From NCBI GenBank assembly GCA_012932295.1, contig JAAONU010000019.1:33516904-33580903 (forward strand): DNA of 64,000 nt, in the 5' to 3' direction. The notes below the pieces were generated by a model that saw only the letters and a list, made by a program, of their open reading frames with translations, was not told where the DNA came from and ran no database searches. How positions within the stretch are numbered: the stretch's first letter is position 1; each line of letters begins with the position of its first letter. Shown here one piece after another: positions 31,930 to 44,592 of the stretch. Position numbers and translations under genes: made by a program. Source of the DNA: Cyclina sinensis. Its lineage: Eukaryota; Mollusca; Bivalvia; Venerida; Veneridae.

Positions 31930-33560
31930 GTTGTTGTATTGGGATTGTCAGTGAGGCGCAAACAGTTTGAGTGGTCATCAGACACTAAATTTCAGTGTGA
32001 AACTTGTATCTGCCTCCAAACAGAGGGTCAGGCACACGCTAAAAACGGCGGAACGCGATGGGCTGTTAAAGGTAAGGTAAATCTTTTCATCTATTGATCA
32101 TCCTGAAAACAAGTGTTTTCGAATCGAAAATCCATGTCATTTTATTGATTAAAGTTATTAATTAGACGATAATCGGACGGAATCGATCATTCTCAAAATA
32201 AATAAAGTGGAGATAAATTCGGACAAAACAATCCATAACAGCAATTTCGGATAAAAGGCATATTTCTAGGTCGCAGTATCATAGATCAATTTCAAAATTT
32301 CTTAAACAATATTTATATAAATATTTGAAACTGTAGATCTATCAATAAAATACAATTTACATTTCAGAATAGAGCTTCCAAATGGAAAAACTTCAAGATA
32401 GTATGGCTGGTTTCCAGGTGTTTCCTACAGTCGCCATCATGGGATGAAAACTTCAGTGAAGAAAGATATGTAAGAGGAATGCTTCAAAACCTACTGGAAC
32501 CACTCCATAACAGCCCACAAAGATGCTGGTTTGTAAAATTATTGTTCATTAAAACAATAAATGCCTGCCTAGTATAGCCAGTATTGACTTTTGGCAGTAA
32601 TAAATTGAAGTTGAAATATTTTGACACAAGGTCATTCAGAAGAGCCACAGGTGGTGAATCAAGGGTCATGGTTCAAGCCCCAGCGGATCAGACTCTTTTT
32701 GGCATTTTTCTTCACCCATCAGTGTTTCAAGTGAGTTAGTTGCAAGTTACAAACAAGAAGTTGGAGTGTACTGGTAAAACACCCAGGAAATGTGTTAGAT
32801 AACTCATAATAACTGGCCTCTGTGATATTATTTAAAAACAATGCGGTAAATGGCATAAAACCATCATTTAGTCATTTTGAAAGTAAATGGTCTTACTGTA
32901 TTTCAAGAACAATAGCTGGATTGGATTTCAATAATAATGCAATGTTAAATTGATAGATGACTATACTGAATTATTTCCTTTATTGTTTCAGGATGAAACT
33001 GTCAAACACTTGGTGTGTTCAGAAGAGGAGAAGCAGGCTTTGGCAGACTTTTCAAAGATGCAGAGAGAGAGAGAGAGCCGGGAGAAAGTTAGGCAAGATA
33101 CTGGGACATGCTTTGGAAATACTAAGACTGTTATATCAACTGTATGCATTACTTATTGAGGTGGATGCTTATAAGAGTCTGTATTGGTTGTTTGTTAATA
33201 CAGGCAGCAAAATGAACACCCACATACCAGCAGACTTGCAAAAACCTGGTTTGACTCACCAAGGGCCATTTGAAATCAATGTTGAATGCAAAGAGTGGCT
33301 GACAAATTTGACTTCCAGACAGAGGTTGTTACATGTGCTCTTGAATCCATCATCGTACGAAGATGAAAAGCTCATTATGAATGATTTTAGGTCTGTAAGG
33401 CCATTTACACATACACAATGTACACCTGGTAGGCACAATGACTCTCTGAAGAAGGCACCAAAGAATACAATTACAAAGCTGAAATTGGAAGAATTTGTTA
33501 AGTGGATAGAAAACTACGAGTTTATTTTGTAAATTGAATAAAAATTATCATAATTTAGAA
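31930..33560 (+). CDS. Putative spliced host gene, 3' end (three phase-0 exons), function unknown
   Basis: Three segments fit splice rules and stay open in one phase. Segment 1, 31930-32076, follows TTCTTTTCAG and ends AAG|GTAAAT (49 codons, with CETCICLQTEGQAH and GGTRWAVKGK). Segment 2, 32368-32469, follows TTTACATTTCAG and ends before GTAAGA (34 codons, NRASKWKNFKIVWLVSRCFL). Segment 3 starts at 32992 after TTGTTTCAG with DETVKHLVCSEEEKQALADF. All lengths before the last exon are multiples of three. In segment 3 the initial frame stops at 33159. A frame one base over stays open to 33532 (EILRLLYQLYALLIEVDAYK to FVKWIENYEFIL), followed by AATAAA at 33538. A (GA)n run at 33060-33075 sits where the frames would need to switch. 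I recognise no domain. It may be a lineage-specific gene, a recent pseudogene or an unknown transposon gene. Confidence 0.4.
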
Positions 33561-35299
33561 GTCTTGTTGTTTTCTGTTCACTTTGATATTAACTTTATTT
33601 TATCAGAACACTTTCACTCAGATAGCATTATAAACAGGCGATCTTACTATTATCAAAAAGATCTCTTTGTATGGATGACCTGTAAATTATTGTATTGTTA
33701 GTTTACCTAAGTCCGATTCAAGTCCCAGATCTTTTGTACAAATATCACAACAAATTGCAGGTCTATCAGTTGTATGAAAACCAAAGTAATTGTCAATAGA
33801 ACTTTGCAAGTGCTCTAGGAATTTTGTCAGTCTAAAAAGAAAACACTGTAGCATTTGAGTAGCCAAATGAAATTCTTTATGATAAGGTTATATGCAATGA
33901 AAGATATTCTGGTGACATGAATTTAATTTGGACTACAAACATTTTCTAGCAATTTACACCATTTTATCTGAAATAAAATAAATTTGTAAATATTTACAAC
34001 TGACTTACACAGAAAAACTATTCCTGATAGTTTCTATATATTAAGAAATATGTAGGAAATGAATTTTTAAACTGACCTGTCACCACCAAAAAAAGCAACT
34101 TATAGTGTCATCTGTTATGACTGAAAAGTTTAACAAAAATGATTTATGTTTAAAATGTCTTTACATGGATCCAATGTTTAATGAAACACAAGGAAAAATA
34201 AACAAGTTTAAACTCCTTTATAAAACACTGCATGTTTAAATTGAGAAAATTATGAACTGTTCTTGGCTACTGGCCCCCCTTCAAACCAGTCATAAGCATA
34301 TTGCTCAGAAAGATTTTGAAGTATTATCTGATAGAAGCAGGGGTATCATTGGGAACCACCCAACTCATTGTTGCCAGCTTTGGAAAAATGCACTACAACT
34401 TCAAAACTCACAGAGTTGAAAGGGTGCAGTAAGCCCATATTTTGTAAATCTCAATTATGAATTGTGACATCCATGTAAAGTGAACAGAAATATTGTTGCC
34501 TCCCTGCAGAGGTTTATATCTATATACAACCAACTGAAGACATCTTTGGGTTCGACAAGTCAGACTAGGAAAACATGACACCAACCAAGAACCCTTTCTA
34601 TGATGTCAAGAGCTCTACCACATAACAAGTTTACTAATTATAGCTCTTTAATCAACTAAGACCAAGTCTGCAAAAGGCAGGTTTGAATAAAAAGCTTCTT
34701 CAGCCACATTTATATATTTAATAAATACATCAGTATAGCTACATATATAAAATCTTTATTTTGATTATTGATGCGATATCACATTTATAAAACCAGACAG
34801 TAGACTGTCGTCATCTATCCGGATTTCCCATTTAGCATGTTTATCCGAATTTATGTTCAGATTGAATCACACTTAGTTCTGCTCAACCTGTTTATTCATC
34901 AAAAAAATAATACCATTCATCAATGCATTTATATTTAATGTCTTCAAAAATCTTAAAATTTCTCAGATGATCAATTTGATTTAAAAATTGCATTACCTCA
35001 AACAGCACATCGCGATCCACTTTTAAACGGTGTGTGCCAGGCGTACTATTATTGAGTAAACGCCCAGGAACCAGGCTAATTGTTTCATAAGCTTATAAAC
35101 CGGATGTGAGTCCCCATGGCCTGCCCGACCACCAGTTTTAATGCTGTATATGTCTTCTAATTTGTATCTGATCGAAAATAGAAACAAATACGTGAAAGCG
35201 TAAAGTTTATTCAGGTAAGTATTAAAGTGTCGAAATAATACAACAAATAAGTATTAAGGAAAAACAATCGAAATGTAATTAGGGGCGTTGCTCCTTAAG
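33561..35299. other. AT-rich DNA, no gene seen
   Basis: Downstream of the candidate gene. No repeat termini, no long frames and no tandem structure were noticed. With 30342-33560 this is the least repetitive-looking part of the window. Confidence 0.4.
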
Positions 35300-36991
35300 G
35301 TTGTATTTTGAAGCGATGAGAAGTGATTTTTTTAGGTTTCTGGGTGAGACTTGGACCTAAGCCGTGTGCATTTTTTCTGGCCATAATTCCTATAACTGTG
35401 CAATTTCACGATGGAAATTGAAAGACAATATAGAAAAAACAACCTATCAACACGAACATATATATTTGTTTTGTTTATCTTTGCGACAAAATGCGGTTTT
35501 CTCATCTGTGTACCGTATTTACCCGGAGATCGCCGGAAAATTCCGTTTTTCTTCACTTTTCACGAGCGTTTTTGCACGTTATGCTCATACTGCATTAAAA
35601 ACGCACATAACAATGACCGTGGTTTGTAGAGGATATTAATAGCTACAATTCAAAATGCATATACATGTATTTGCAATTTCACTAGAAGCATCTCCACACG
35701 AGCCAAAATTAGCATCCCACCAACCAGAGATTTGGCTACAAATGACCAATTTTTGGCGGTATTTCGGTCAATGCTTTTATATTTCTGATGTTGTTGTGCC
35801 AAATCTTTGCACAGAGGTAGCAAATTATGTACATAACAGAAATTTTTGTTCTGAAGCGATGAAAAGTGATTTTTTTTTAATTTCTGGGTCAGAGTTAGAC
35901 CTAAGCCGAGAGCATTTTGTGGCCATAATTCCTAACATTGTGCAATTTTACGATGAAAATAGAAAGAAAATATAGAGAAAACAATCTATTAACAAGGAAA
36001 TTTTTTTTTTCGTTTATCTTTCCGAGAAAATGCGCTTTTCCCTCCTGTGTACCGCATTTACCCGGAGATCGCCGAAACATTCCGTTTTTCTTCACTTTTC
36101 ACGTGCGTTTTTGCATGTAAAGCTCATACTTCATTTTAAACGTACTTAAAATGAACGGGGTTTGTAGAGAAGATCAATTGCTACAATTTGGTTTTGTATG
36201 CATTTATTTGCAATTTCTCTACAAGCACCTCCGCAGCAGCCAAATTTCCACCCACCATACTGATTTATGGCTCAAACGACCATTTTTGGCAGTTTTTCGA
36301 TGATTGTTTTCTTTTTTCTGATGGTGTTGTGCTAAAACTTTGCACAGAGGTAGAAACTTTTAAACGTAACATGGTAAAATCGTGATTCTAAGCTTGTTTA
36401 AACAGAAATCTGTGTTTTGAAGTTTTGAGAAGCGAATTTTTGAAATTTCTGGGTCAGACTTAGGCCTAAGCCGTGTGCATTTTGTGGCCATAATTCGTAT
36501 AATTGTGCAATTTTACAATGTTAATTGAGAGAAAATATAGAACAAGACGGCCAATCGCTCTAAAGCGCTCACCTGGGTTCAAAGATGAAAGAAATTTTTA
36601 TGAATATTATGATGCATATCACAGAAATGGACCAATGCAATTTCATTGCCATAGCGTCAAAAAACAAAAAGTAGGTCAGTAGGTCAAAATATAGGTCATG
36701 AAATGACATTTTTGAAATCGGAACAAAAAGCTGTACACACAGTCAAGATTTTCTTGCCGTAGCTTTAAAAAAAAATAGTAGGTCAGTAGGTCAAAAATAT
36801 AGGTCATGCGATGACATTTTTTGAAATCGAAACGAAAAACTGTGCACATGGTCCAAATTTCATTGCTGTAGCCAAAAACAAAAAAGTAGGTCAGTAGGTC
36901 AATAATATAGGTCAAGGAATAATGTTTTTGAAATCATCATGAAAAACTGTACAAATGGTCCAAATTTTATTGCCATAGCAAAAAACTTTAA

Positions 36992-38363
36992 ACAAGAGGG
37001 CCATAATGGCCCTGTATCGCTCACCTGAGTATGACTCCTTTTAACAAAGTTGCTATGGACCTGGTAAATTGACCCTAGATGACCCACATTCGAACCTGAC
37101 CTAGAAATTATTGAAACAATCTCTTTGACAAATTTCAAGGTTATTTGTACTGAAAATGTTACCTTTTGAGCATTGTCGGACATCTATCTACCGTGGGACA
37201 ATTGGCTGGTAAAATTTCGTACTCATGAATAATTCATTACCTACTTTCATTGGTTTCCGTAAGATTTCCCTTGCGGAATCTCAGCCAATGAAATTACTTG
37301 TTACAATTTGACTTCCGCGCCTATGTTTTAATCCTGGGAAATACGTCTATTTTAAGTAACTTGTCATTATGCCTACTCTCTACACTGAAGAGTGTCTATT
37401 TGTAATGCGGAATCTCAATCGACGAAGAGTTACACCCCTTTACTAATAAATATTCATGAAAACGAATAATCAGCAGTCAATTATCCCACGGTACATAATG
37501 TAGTTGTGCGGAATATGAACCGGGGTTCACCGACGATGCCTTTTGAATGTTAACAAGGTTTTTCCATATTTGGGCTCTTTGACCTAGTTTTTTTACCTAG
37601 ATGTCCCATATTCGAATTTGAGCTAGAAATTATCGAAACAATCTCTCTGATAAGTTTCCAGGATATTTGGACTGAAAAAGTAGCCTCTAGAGTGTTAACA
37701 AGGTTTTTCAATATTTAGGCTCCGTGACCTAGTTTTTGACCCCAGATAACCCATATCCAAACTTGAGCTATAAATCATCAAAGCAACCTTTCTGACAAAT
37801 TTCCAGATTATTTGGGCTGAAAATGCAACCTCTAGACTGTTAACAAGATTTTTCTATTTTTGGGCTCTGTGACCTAGTTTTTGACCCCAGATGAGCCATA
37901 TTTGAACTTGACCTAGAAATTGTCAAAGCAACCTTTTCTGACAAATTTCAAGATTATTTCGGCTGAAAATGTAACCTCTAGACTGTTAACAAGATTTTTC
38001 AATTTTTGGGCTCTGTGACCTAGTTTTTGAACCCAGATGACCCATATTTGAACTTGAGCTACAAATCATCGATAGAACCTTTCTGACACATTTCCAGGAT
38101 ATTTGGTCTGAAAAAGTAGCCTCTAGAGTGTTAACAAGGTTTTTCTATATTTGGGCTCTGTGACCTAGTTTTCCAACCCTGATAACCCATGTTCGAACTC
38201 ATCCGAGATATTAATGAGACAAACATCCTGACCAAGTTTCATGACAATTGAGGCAAAAATGTGACCACTAGAGTGTTAACGAACTAATTGTGGACGGACG
38301 GACGGACGACGGACAAAAGGTGATCAGAAAAGCTCACTCTGTCACTACGTGACAGGTGAGCTA
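36992..38363 (-). mobile_element. Inner terminal-hairpin element with 145-bp core, nested in the outer one
   Basis: Left end CAAGAGGGCCATAATGGCCC then GCTCACCTGAGTATGAC; right end GCTCACTCTGTCACTACG then TGACAGGTGAGCTAAAA, preceded by GGACGGACGGACGGACG. The core monomers are the CTCTGTGACCTAGTTTTTGA family also seen at 5790-7788, and the head is near-identical to that copy's head. The outer element continues on both sides. The related stretch at 10190-10235 (GCCATAGCGAAAAATTTAAA then AAATGAG) shows the uninterrupted arrangement. Confidence 0.85.
37170..37538. mobile_element. 369-bp MITE with 8-bp target duplication (hAT-like)
   Basis: CCTTTTGA lies directly before (37162-37169) and after (37539-37546) this block. 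The ends are GCATTGTCGG and CCGACGATG, inverted with one mismatch. Further in, ACCGTGGGACAATT on the left pairs with AATTATCCCACGGT on the right. Two AATCTCA-GG.. segments lie in the middle. An 8-bp duplication with short TIRs suggests hAT. It sits inside the first 145-bp unit of the inner hairpin element, making this a three-level nest. Confidence 0.8.
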
Positions 38364-40497
38364 AAAATGAGAAAAAAATTTTTGGGTTGGGGTGAGGGGG
38401 AGTGACCCCCAGGGGAGTGGGGATGACCCCACTGTGGTCACAGTGCATGCTACGAAATATCTAAGCTCCAGGCCTTGCAGTTTGTGACAAGAAGAATTTT
38501 AAAGATTTTGTCATAAAACTCTATGTAAAACATGTGACCCCTTCGGCGGGGCCAGTTTTGTTCCAGGGGCCATGATTTGAACAATCTTGGTAGAAGTCTA
38601 CTAGACAATGCTCAACACCAATATCTAAGCTCCATGCCTTGTTGTTTCTTACAAGATTTTTAAAGTTTTCCCTATATAACTCTATGTAAATCAAGTAAGC
38701 CCTGGGCGGGGTCAGTTATGACCCCAGGGTCATAATTTGAACAATCTTTGTAGAGGTCCACTAGATGATGCCTCTTACCAAATATCTAACCTCCATGCCT
38801 TGCAGTTTCTGACCAAAAGATTTTTAATGAATTTACTATATAACTCTATGTAAAACATGTGACCCTTGGGCGGAGCCATTTTGACCCAGGGCCCATGATT
38901 TGAGCAATCTTGGTAGAGGTCTACTAGACAATGCTCAACACCAAATATCTAAGCTCCATGCCTTGCGGTTTCTGACAAGAAGATTTTTAAAGTTTTCCCT
39001 AAATAACTCTAAGTAAATCAAGTGATCCCCAGGGCGGGGCCAGTTCTGACCCCAGGGTCATAATTTGAACAATCTTGGTAGAGGTCCACTAGATGATGCC
39101 TCATACCAAATAACTAAGCTCCATGCCTTGTGGTTTCAGACAAGAAGATATTTAAAGTTCTCACTATATAACTTTATGTAAAACATGTGACCCCTGGGGC
39201 GGGGCCAGTTCTGACCCCAGGGTCATAATTTAAACAGTCTTAGTAGAGGTCAACTAGATGATGTCTTATACAAAATATCTAAGCTCCATGCCTTGTGGTT
39301 TCTGACAAGAAGATTTTTAAAGTTTTCACTATATAACTCTATGTAAAATCAAATGACCCCCGGTTTTTTCCTTTAAGTTGCCATAGCAACCCGAGTTCTG
39401 CATGAAATAGAATTCTTTGAACAACTTTGGAAGAGCTTCATGCAAAGAACATCCCATGCAAGTTTCATTGAATTTGGCCCAGTGGTTTCAGAGGAGTTGT
39501 CGTTTGAATGAAATTGTTGACGCCTCACGACGCACGACACACACCGGACATTGGGGTATGACAAAAGATCACTCTGACACTTTGTGCCAGGTGAGCTAAA
39601 AACAACCTACAAAACGAAAATATATATTTGTTTCGTTTATCTTTGCGAGAAAATGCGATTTTCTCAACTATGTACCGTGTTTACCCGTAGATCGCCGGAA
39701 AATTCCGTTTTTTTTTTTCACCTTTCAAGAGCGTATTTCCACGTAATGCTCATACTTCATTATAAACGTACTTAAAAATGACCGTGGTTTGAAGAGGAGA
39801 CTAATAGCTACAACTCGGATTACATATATTTGCAATTTCTCTAAAGGCACAAATTTCGACCCCACCATTCAGATTTCTGGCTAAAAATGACAAAGTTTCG
39901 GCCACTGCTTTCGTTTTTTTTCTGGTTGTGTTGTGCTTAAACTTTGCACAGGGGTAGAAACCTTCAAACACAACTTGGATCTAAGCGGGTTTTAATAGAA
40001 ATCTTTGTTTTATAGCGATGAGAAGTAAATTTTTTAAATTCCTGGGTCGGACTTGGCACTAAGCCGTGTGCATCTTGTGGCTATAATTCCCTCAATTGTA
40101 CGATTTTACAATGAAAATTGAAAGAAAATAAAGAAAAACAACATATCGACAAGGAAATATATATTTGTTTTGTTTATCTTTGCAAGTAAATGGGATGTCC
40201 TCATCTGTGTACCATATTTACCTGGAGATCGCCGGAAAATTCCGATTTTCTTCAACTATCACGTGCGTTTTTGCACGTAATGCTCATACTTCCTTATAAA
40301 CGTACTTAAAATGACTGGGTTTGTAGAGGAGATCAATAGCTAAAATTTGATATGCCTATAATTGCAATTTCTCTACAAGCACCTCCACACGATCTAAAAT
40401 TTGCATCCCACCCCCGAGAAGTTTGGCCTAAAAATGACTGATTTTCTGCGATTTTTTGCCACTGCTTCCCAAATTCTCATGATTTTGTGCTGTAAAT

Positions 40498-41399
40498 TTA
40501 CTTAAACGTATAAAGTTTGATTTGTAATAAAAAAAACTTAGCAAGGTTTTTACAAAATTTGCAACGATAGTTGTTGCCAGTCATGTCGGTCTTGCCAGCC
40601 TCTGACGGCCTAGTGGTGACCAGAACTAAAAAATGTAATATTGTCAATATCTTTTCAGAGATATTTATGAAAATCAGACTGAGAGTTGAAAGGTCATAGG
40701 TTGTTATCTGCCAAATTAGCCAAAGCGTTAGCCAAAAGTTCGTTGTGAGAAAATCTACCAACATGTTTTTGCAATTGATTGCGGCAACACCTTTTTTAAA
40801 TTGCCAGCCAAAATTCCGAAAATTTTAATTTTCAATAATTTCCGTAATATTACATAGAATGAAATAAAATTTCGTCTGGTATATTTGAAGCACAACAACA
40901 TATTTCTTAATAAGTTTCAGCGAGAGTGGTTCAGGTGTTTGAAATTGATAACTGTTTTACGTTATTTAAAAAGGTTGGCATTGTCGCAAATTCTCCATTT
41001 CGCTGTCCAAGGCCAGCTAGCATCTCGGTTTAAAAAATTGAAAAACGGGGTCCTTAAAAAGGCTCAAACCGCATTAAAAATGATTAAAAATAAAAAAATC
41101 GAGTACCTTTTTTCCCCTTTAATACCACATATATGAAAGTCTGGCATCCTTGGCTCCAAAATAAACCAAGCCAACCAAGACAAATACTGTTACCATATTT
41201 TCACATTTACATAAACCTATATTATTTATGTTTAGCACCTGTATTCGTTCTTTATATGAATATGTAAGAATTGAAGCCATATATTAAAAGGCATGAACTG
41301 GAACAGTGTGTTGTGTTGTTGTTAAATAATAGATTAAGCCCTAAGTAAGCTCATCATATGTTCGAACTCCAAACTTTTAAGAACTGTTCAAGCACCTGG
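40498..41399. other. AT-rich DNA between array and inverted-repeat region
   Basis: Short frames at 40498-40764 (minus) and 40885-41136 (plus) have no recognisable motifs. No repeat ends are visible. Confidence 0.4.
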
Positions 41400-41843
41400 G
41401 CAAGGTTGCTGCAGAACAGTATAATTTTAACATTCTTGGTAGAGGACCCCTTGTTGTGCTCCATGCAAATTGTAATATTTCAGCTCTAGACCTTGTGGTT
41501 TCAGACAAGAAGAATTTCAAAAATTTTCGTATATAATTCTTTGCAAAACATGCGATCCCAAGGGCAGGGCCAATTTTGACCCCAGGAACATAATTTGAGG
41601 TTTAACAGAAGATTTTTTAAAAAGATTTTCTTCTATATGTCTGTTTAATACTTAGTGACCCCTGGTGCAATGCCATTAGTGACCCCAGGAGTATAATTTG
41701 AACAATATTTGTAATCTTTGTAGAGGGCCTCTAGATGATGCTCAATGCAAAATATCTCAGCTCTAGGCCTTGTGGTTTCAGACGAGAAGATTTTCAAAGT
41801 TTTTCCTATGCAAAACATGTGACCCCTGGGGCCGGTCCAAGAT
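41400..41843. repeat. Fragment of ~160 bp core repeats abutting the inverted repeat
   Basis: Two to three worn units in plus orientation (GTGGTTTCAGACAAGAAG, GGGCAGGGCCAATTTTGACC, GACCCCTGGGGCCGGTCC). At 41844 the same repeat family continues in the opposite orientation (AGATTTGGTATGTAGC), which marks the outer edge of the left inverted-repeat arm. Confidence 0.65.
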
Positions 41844-42415
41844 TTGGTATGTAGCATTGTCTAGTGGACCTCTACCAAGGCTTTTCAAATTATATCCTTG
41901 GGGTCAAAATTGGCCCTGCCCCGGGGTCCTGTTGGAATAAAGGCGTAACCAAGCAAGAGGGAATCACGAATATAAATAATTTAAATACAAAAGTAACCAC
42001 AGAGTATTTTTAAAAATCGTTTGTGGTTGTGTTCATGCATTTTGATTACAAATTTAATATTCAAGTAAAACCTTGATCAGGGATTTTTCTAAGTCTGATG
42101 GATACCATGGTCCCTGCTTTGATCTTCAATTGCAAGATTTACCTTTGGGATATGAAGTTGACATTGGGGCAACAAACATGGATAATGTGCACATCCTTCC
42201 ATGCTGAAAACACATTATGGCCAAGTTTGGTGAAGACCATGCAATGGTATGGAAGTAATGAAGGCACACAATTTTGCACAACGTACTCATGGTGAGCTAT
42301 TGTGATCTCCCTGTGTTAGTCGTCGCGCGTTGTGCCTCGTGTGACGTCAACAATTTCTTTAAACAACATCTCCTCTGAAGCCGATTACTTGATCTTGACC
42401 AAACATGAATGAGCC

Positions 42416-43005
42416 TACTCTCCTGCGCATCGGTCGAATGTTTCACTTTCTTACCTCTGCTAAAATTCAATTTTCAGAACGATATTTTTATTTTTAGACA
42501 AGGAAATCCACAGTTACTTTACAGCCAATCAGTGACTAGCCTATAGCGAAACGTCCATACATACACTTGCTACCCAAAATGTTAACAAACAATGCATGTT
42601 TGCATGTTACTTATGTATTTCACTTTTCGGAGTGCTTTTTGTAATATTTATACGTAAATAAACCAGTAAAACTATCAAAAAGGTTAAAATCAAGATGGTA
42701 TGGTTGTTTTTAGACGTTTAATTGCCCTGTTAAGATTTTAACGTAAACACGTAGTTGAAATGTGTTTACAAACTTGTCAGAAAACATCTGTTTATTTATA
42801 ATTTTTGGAATCACATGATCGTTTCAACCAATCAAAAATGGTTTCAAGACTTTTCCGTTTCGGGGATATTGGTGCACTTGCATCGGTTGTTTAAAAGTTC
42901 ATTGTAAAGGTTAATATCATAAATCTACTCTTACTAAAGCAGCTGTGTGAAGTAACGGTAGTGTATTCACAAAGCTGCTGCGGGAGCGTAGAATTATCCT
43001 TGCGT
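42416..43005. mobile_element. ~590-bp insertion unique to the left arm
   Basis: The right arm reads straight through (reverse complement GAATGACCCTAGCGTGGTCT) where this arm has GAATGAGCCTAC, then CTCCTGCGCATCGG to GCGGGAGCGTAGAATTATC, then CTTGCGTGGTCTCC. The ends show only a weak inverted match (CTCCTGCG with CGGGAG). It is non-coding and unclassified, with a possible 4-bp CCTA/CCTT duplication. Confidence 0.5.
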
Positions 43006-43649
43006 GGTCTCCTATCAAAGTTGCTCAAATGATCCAAGTCAGTTGCATCAGTAGATCACAGGGCCAAAAAAGGGGGTTTCAAAAGTGCAAATTAAAAAAC
43101 TCTTCTTGTCTGAAACTACAGGGCCCAAGGCTTTGATAAGTGGTATCATCTAAAGGTCCTCTACCAAATTTGTTCAAATTATGCCTCTGGGTGAGAATTG
43201 GTACCCGCCCTGGGGGCATGAGTTTTCCTGATATGTATATAGTAAAACCTTCAAAAATCTTCTTCTCTGAAACCCCAAGGATTAAAGCTTAGATATTTGG
43301 CATGGAACATCTTCTAGAGGACCTCTACCAAAATTGTTCAGATTATGGACATGGGGTCAAAATTGGCCCTGCCCCAGGGTTCATAGGATTTCCTTATATG
43401 TATATAGTAAAACTTTCAAAAATCTTCTCTGGCTAGAGCTTAGATATTTGGCATGAAACATCGTCTAGTTGACCTTTATAAAGATTGTTCAAATCATTGC
43501 TTTAGGGTCAAAAATGATCCCGCTTATGGGGATCATGCCCAAGGGGTCATGGATTTTTATTTTCTAATGGATTGTCTTCATACTTGGACACAACAACCCT
43601 TTGGCAAGACCTTTAAGGAGACCAGACTGAATCCGACCTTGACTTATAA

Positions 43650-44130
43650 ATGACCTTTCCCTTCAAGATCAAATTGACATGTTGACTAATTCAAGTATGA
43701 CCTTGAGCTTAAAATGACCTTGACCGTGAAGGTAAATTTATTGAATTTTGCTTAAATTGTCATCACTTTGTCATTTTTTTACAGGGTTTATATTAAACAA
43801 CACTTATGGCAAAACTGACATGTTGAATTATTTAAATATGACCTTGAGCTTTATTTGACCTTGACCTTAAGGGTCAAATAATTGAATGTTGCTAAAATAT
43901 GCCACAATACTTATAAAAAATCGACATATTGAATTATTCCAGTATGACCTTGACCTTAAAATGACATTTACAGTGAAGGTCAAGGTCTTTGAATTTTGCT
44001 TAAATTGTCATAAATTGTCATTTATTTACGGATTTGATTCATACTTAGATAAAACAACAGTTATGACAAAACCGACATGTTGAAATATTTAAGTATTATC
44101 TTGACCTTGACCTTCAAAAAAATGATCTTT
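43650..44130. repeat. ~140-bp tandem repeat, left-arm copy
   Basis: Units contain TGACCTTGAGCTTAAAATGA, AAGGTCAA, GAATTTTGCTTAAATTGTCA and GACATGTTGAATTATT. The matching inverted array in the right arm is at about 58080-58560. Confidence 0.7.
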
Positions 44131-44592
44131 TCACTAAAGCTGGTCTCAATGAGGAGTGCTTTATCTTATTGTGTGACTTCCATATGGACTAGACAGAAGG
44201 TTTGATGCGCTGTGACGTACTAAAGCCCCATAAATGAGTGACTGTAAACATAGTGTTGTACTTCATCTTGGACCAATTCTTTTTATATGTATACAAGATT
44301 GCATTATTAGTCATTTTCTATATAAAGAGGTTCTGTTCTGTTAAATGTTGAAAAAATACATTAATAAACATACCTTGTCCTGTAATTTATGCCAGTGATT
44401 GTCTTGCAAATTTCCTCTGCATTTATTGTTGTCTGTACTGTAATGGGGTTAACAGTGTATTGTATGGTATAGATTTTTGGTGGTAATGTAGTGTATGGTA
44501 TAGATTTTTGGTTGGGCATAGAAGCGTAAGTTCCCTTGCGTAAGCCTTCAGTCAGCCATCAGATGTGCAAATCTGCAGTAGTTTCCTTTTTA

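Larger units (their letters stand above)
36543..39601 (-). mobile_element. Outer terminal-hairpin (Helitron-like) element in the tandem array
   Basis: Left end CAAGACGGCCAATCGCTC, then GCGCTCACCTGGGTTC; right end CACTCTGACACTTTGTGCCA then GGTGAGCTAAAA. The head (36600-36985) has the AGGTCAGTAGGTCAAAA and GTCCAAATTTCATTGC words of the 9650 element. The core resumes after the inner element at 38368 with ~160 bp units. The left-end hairpin differs from the AGGGCCATGATGGCCCT type, so it is a variant subfamily. Flanks ATATAGAA and AAAAACAACC match uninterrupted array units (ATATAGAAAAAACAACC), so little or no host sequence was duplicated. Confidence 0.75.
35300..40497. repeat. Tandem array of ~545-565 bp units, split by a nested insertion
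   Basis: Four units begin near 35305, 35848, 36415 and 40008, each with AAGCGATGAGAAGTGATTTT or a variant. AGCCGTGTGCATTTTGTGGC, CGGAGATCGCCGGAAAATTC, CTTCACTTTTCACG and CTTTGCACAGAGGTAG-like words follow in the same order. The third unit is interrupted at 36543 and resumes at 39602. The units are diverged (roughly 80% by eye) and non-coding. Short overlapping frames inside are chance products shared between copies. Confidence 0.8.

Noticed and set aside
35364..36120. Several overlapping 60-106 residue frames as small genes
   Set aside because: They recur at the same place in successive ~550-bp repeat units and overlap on both strands.
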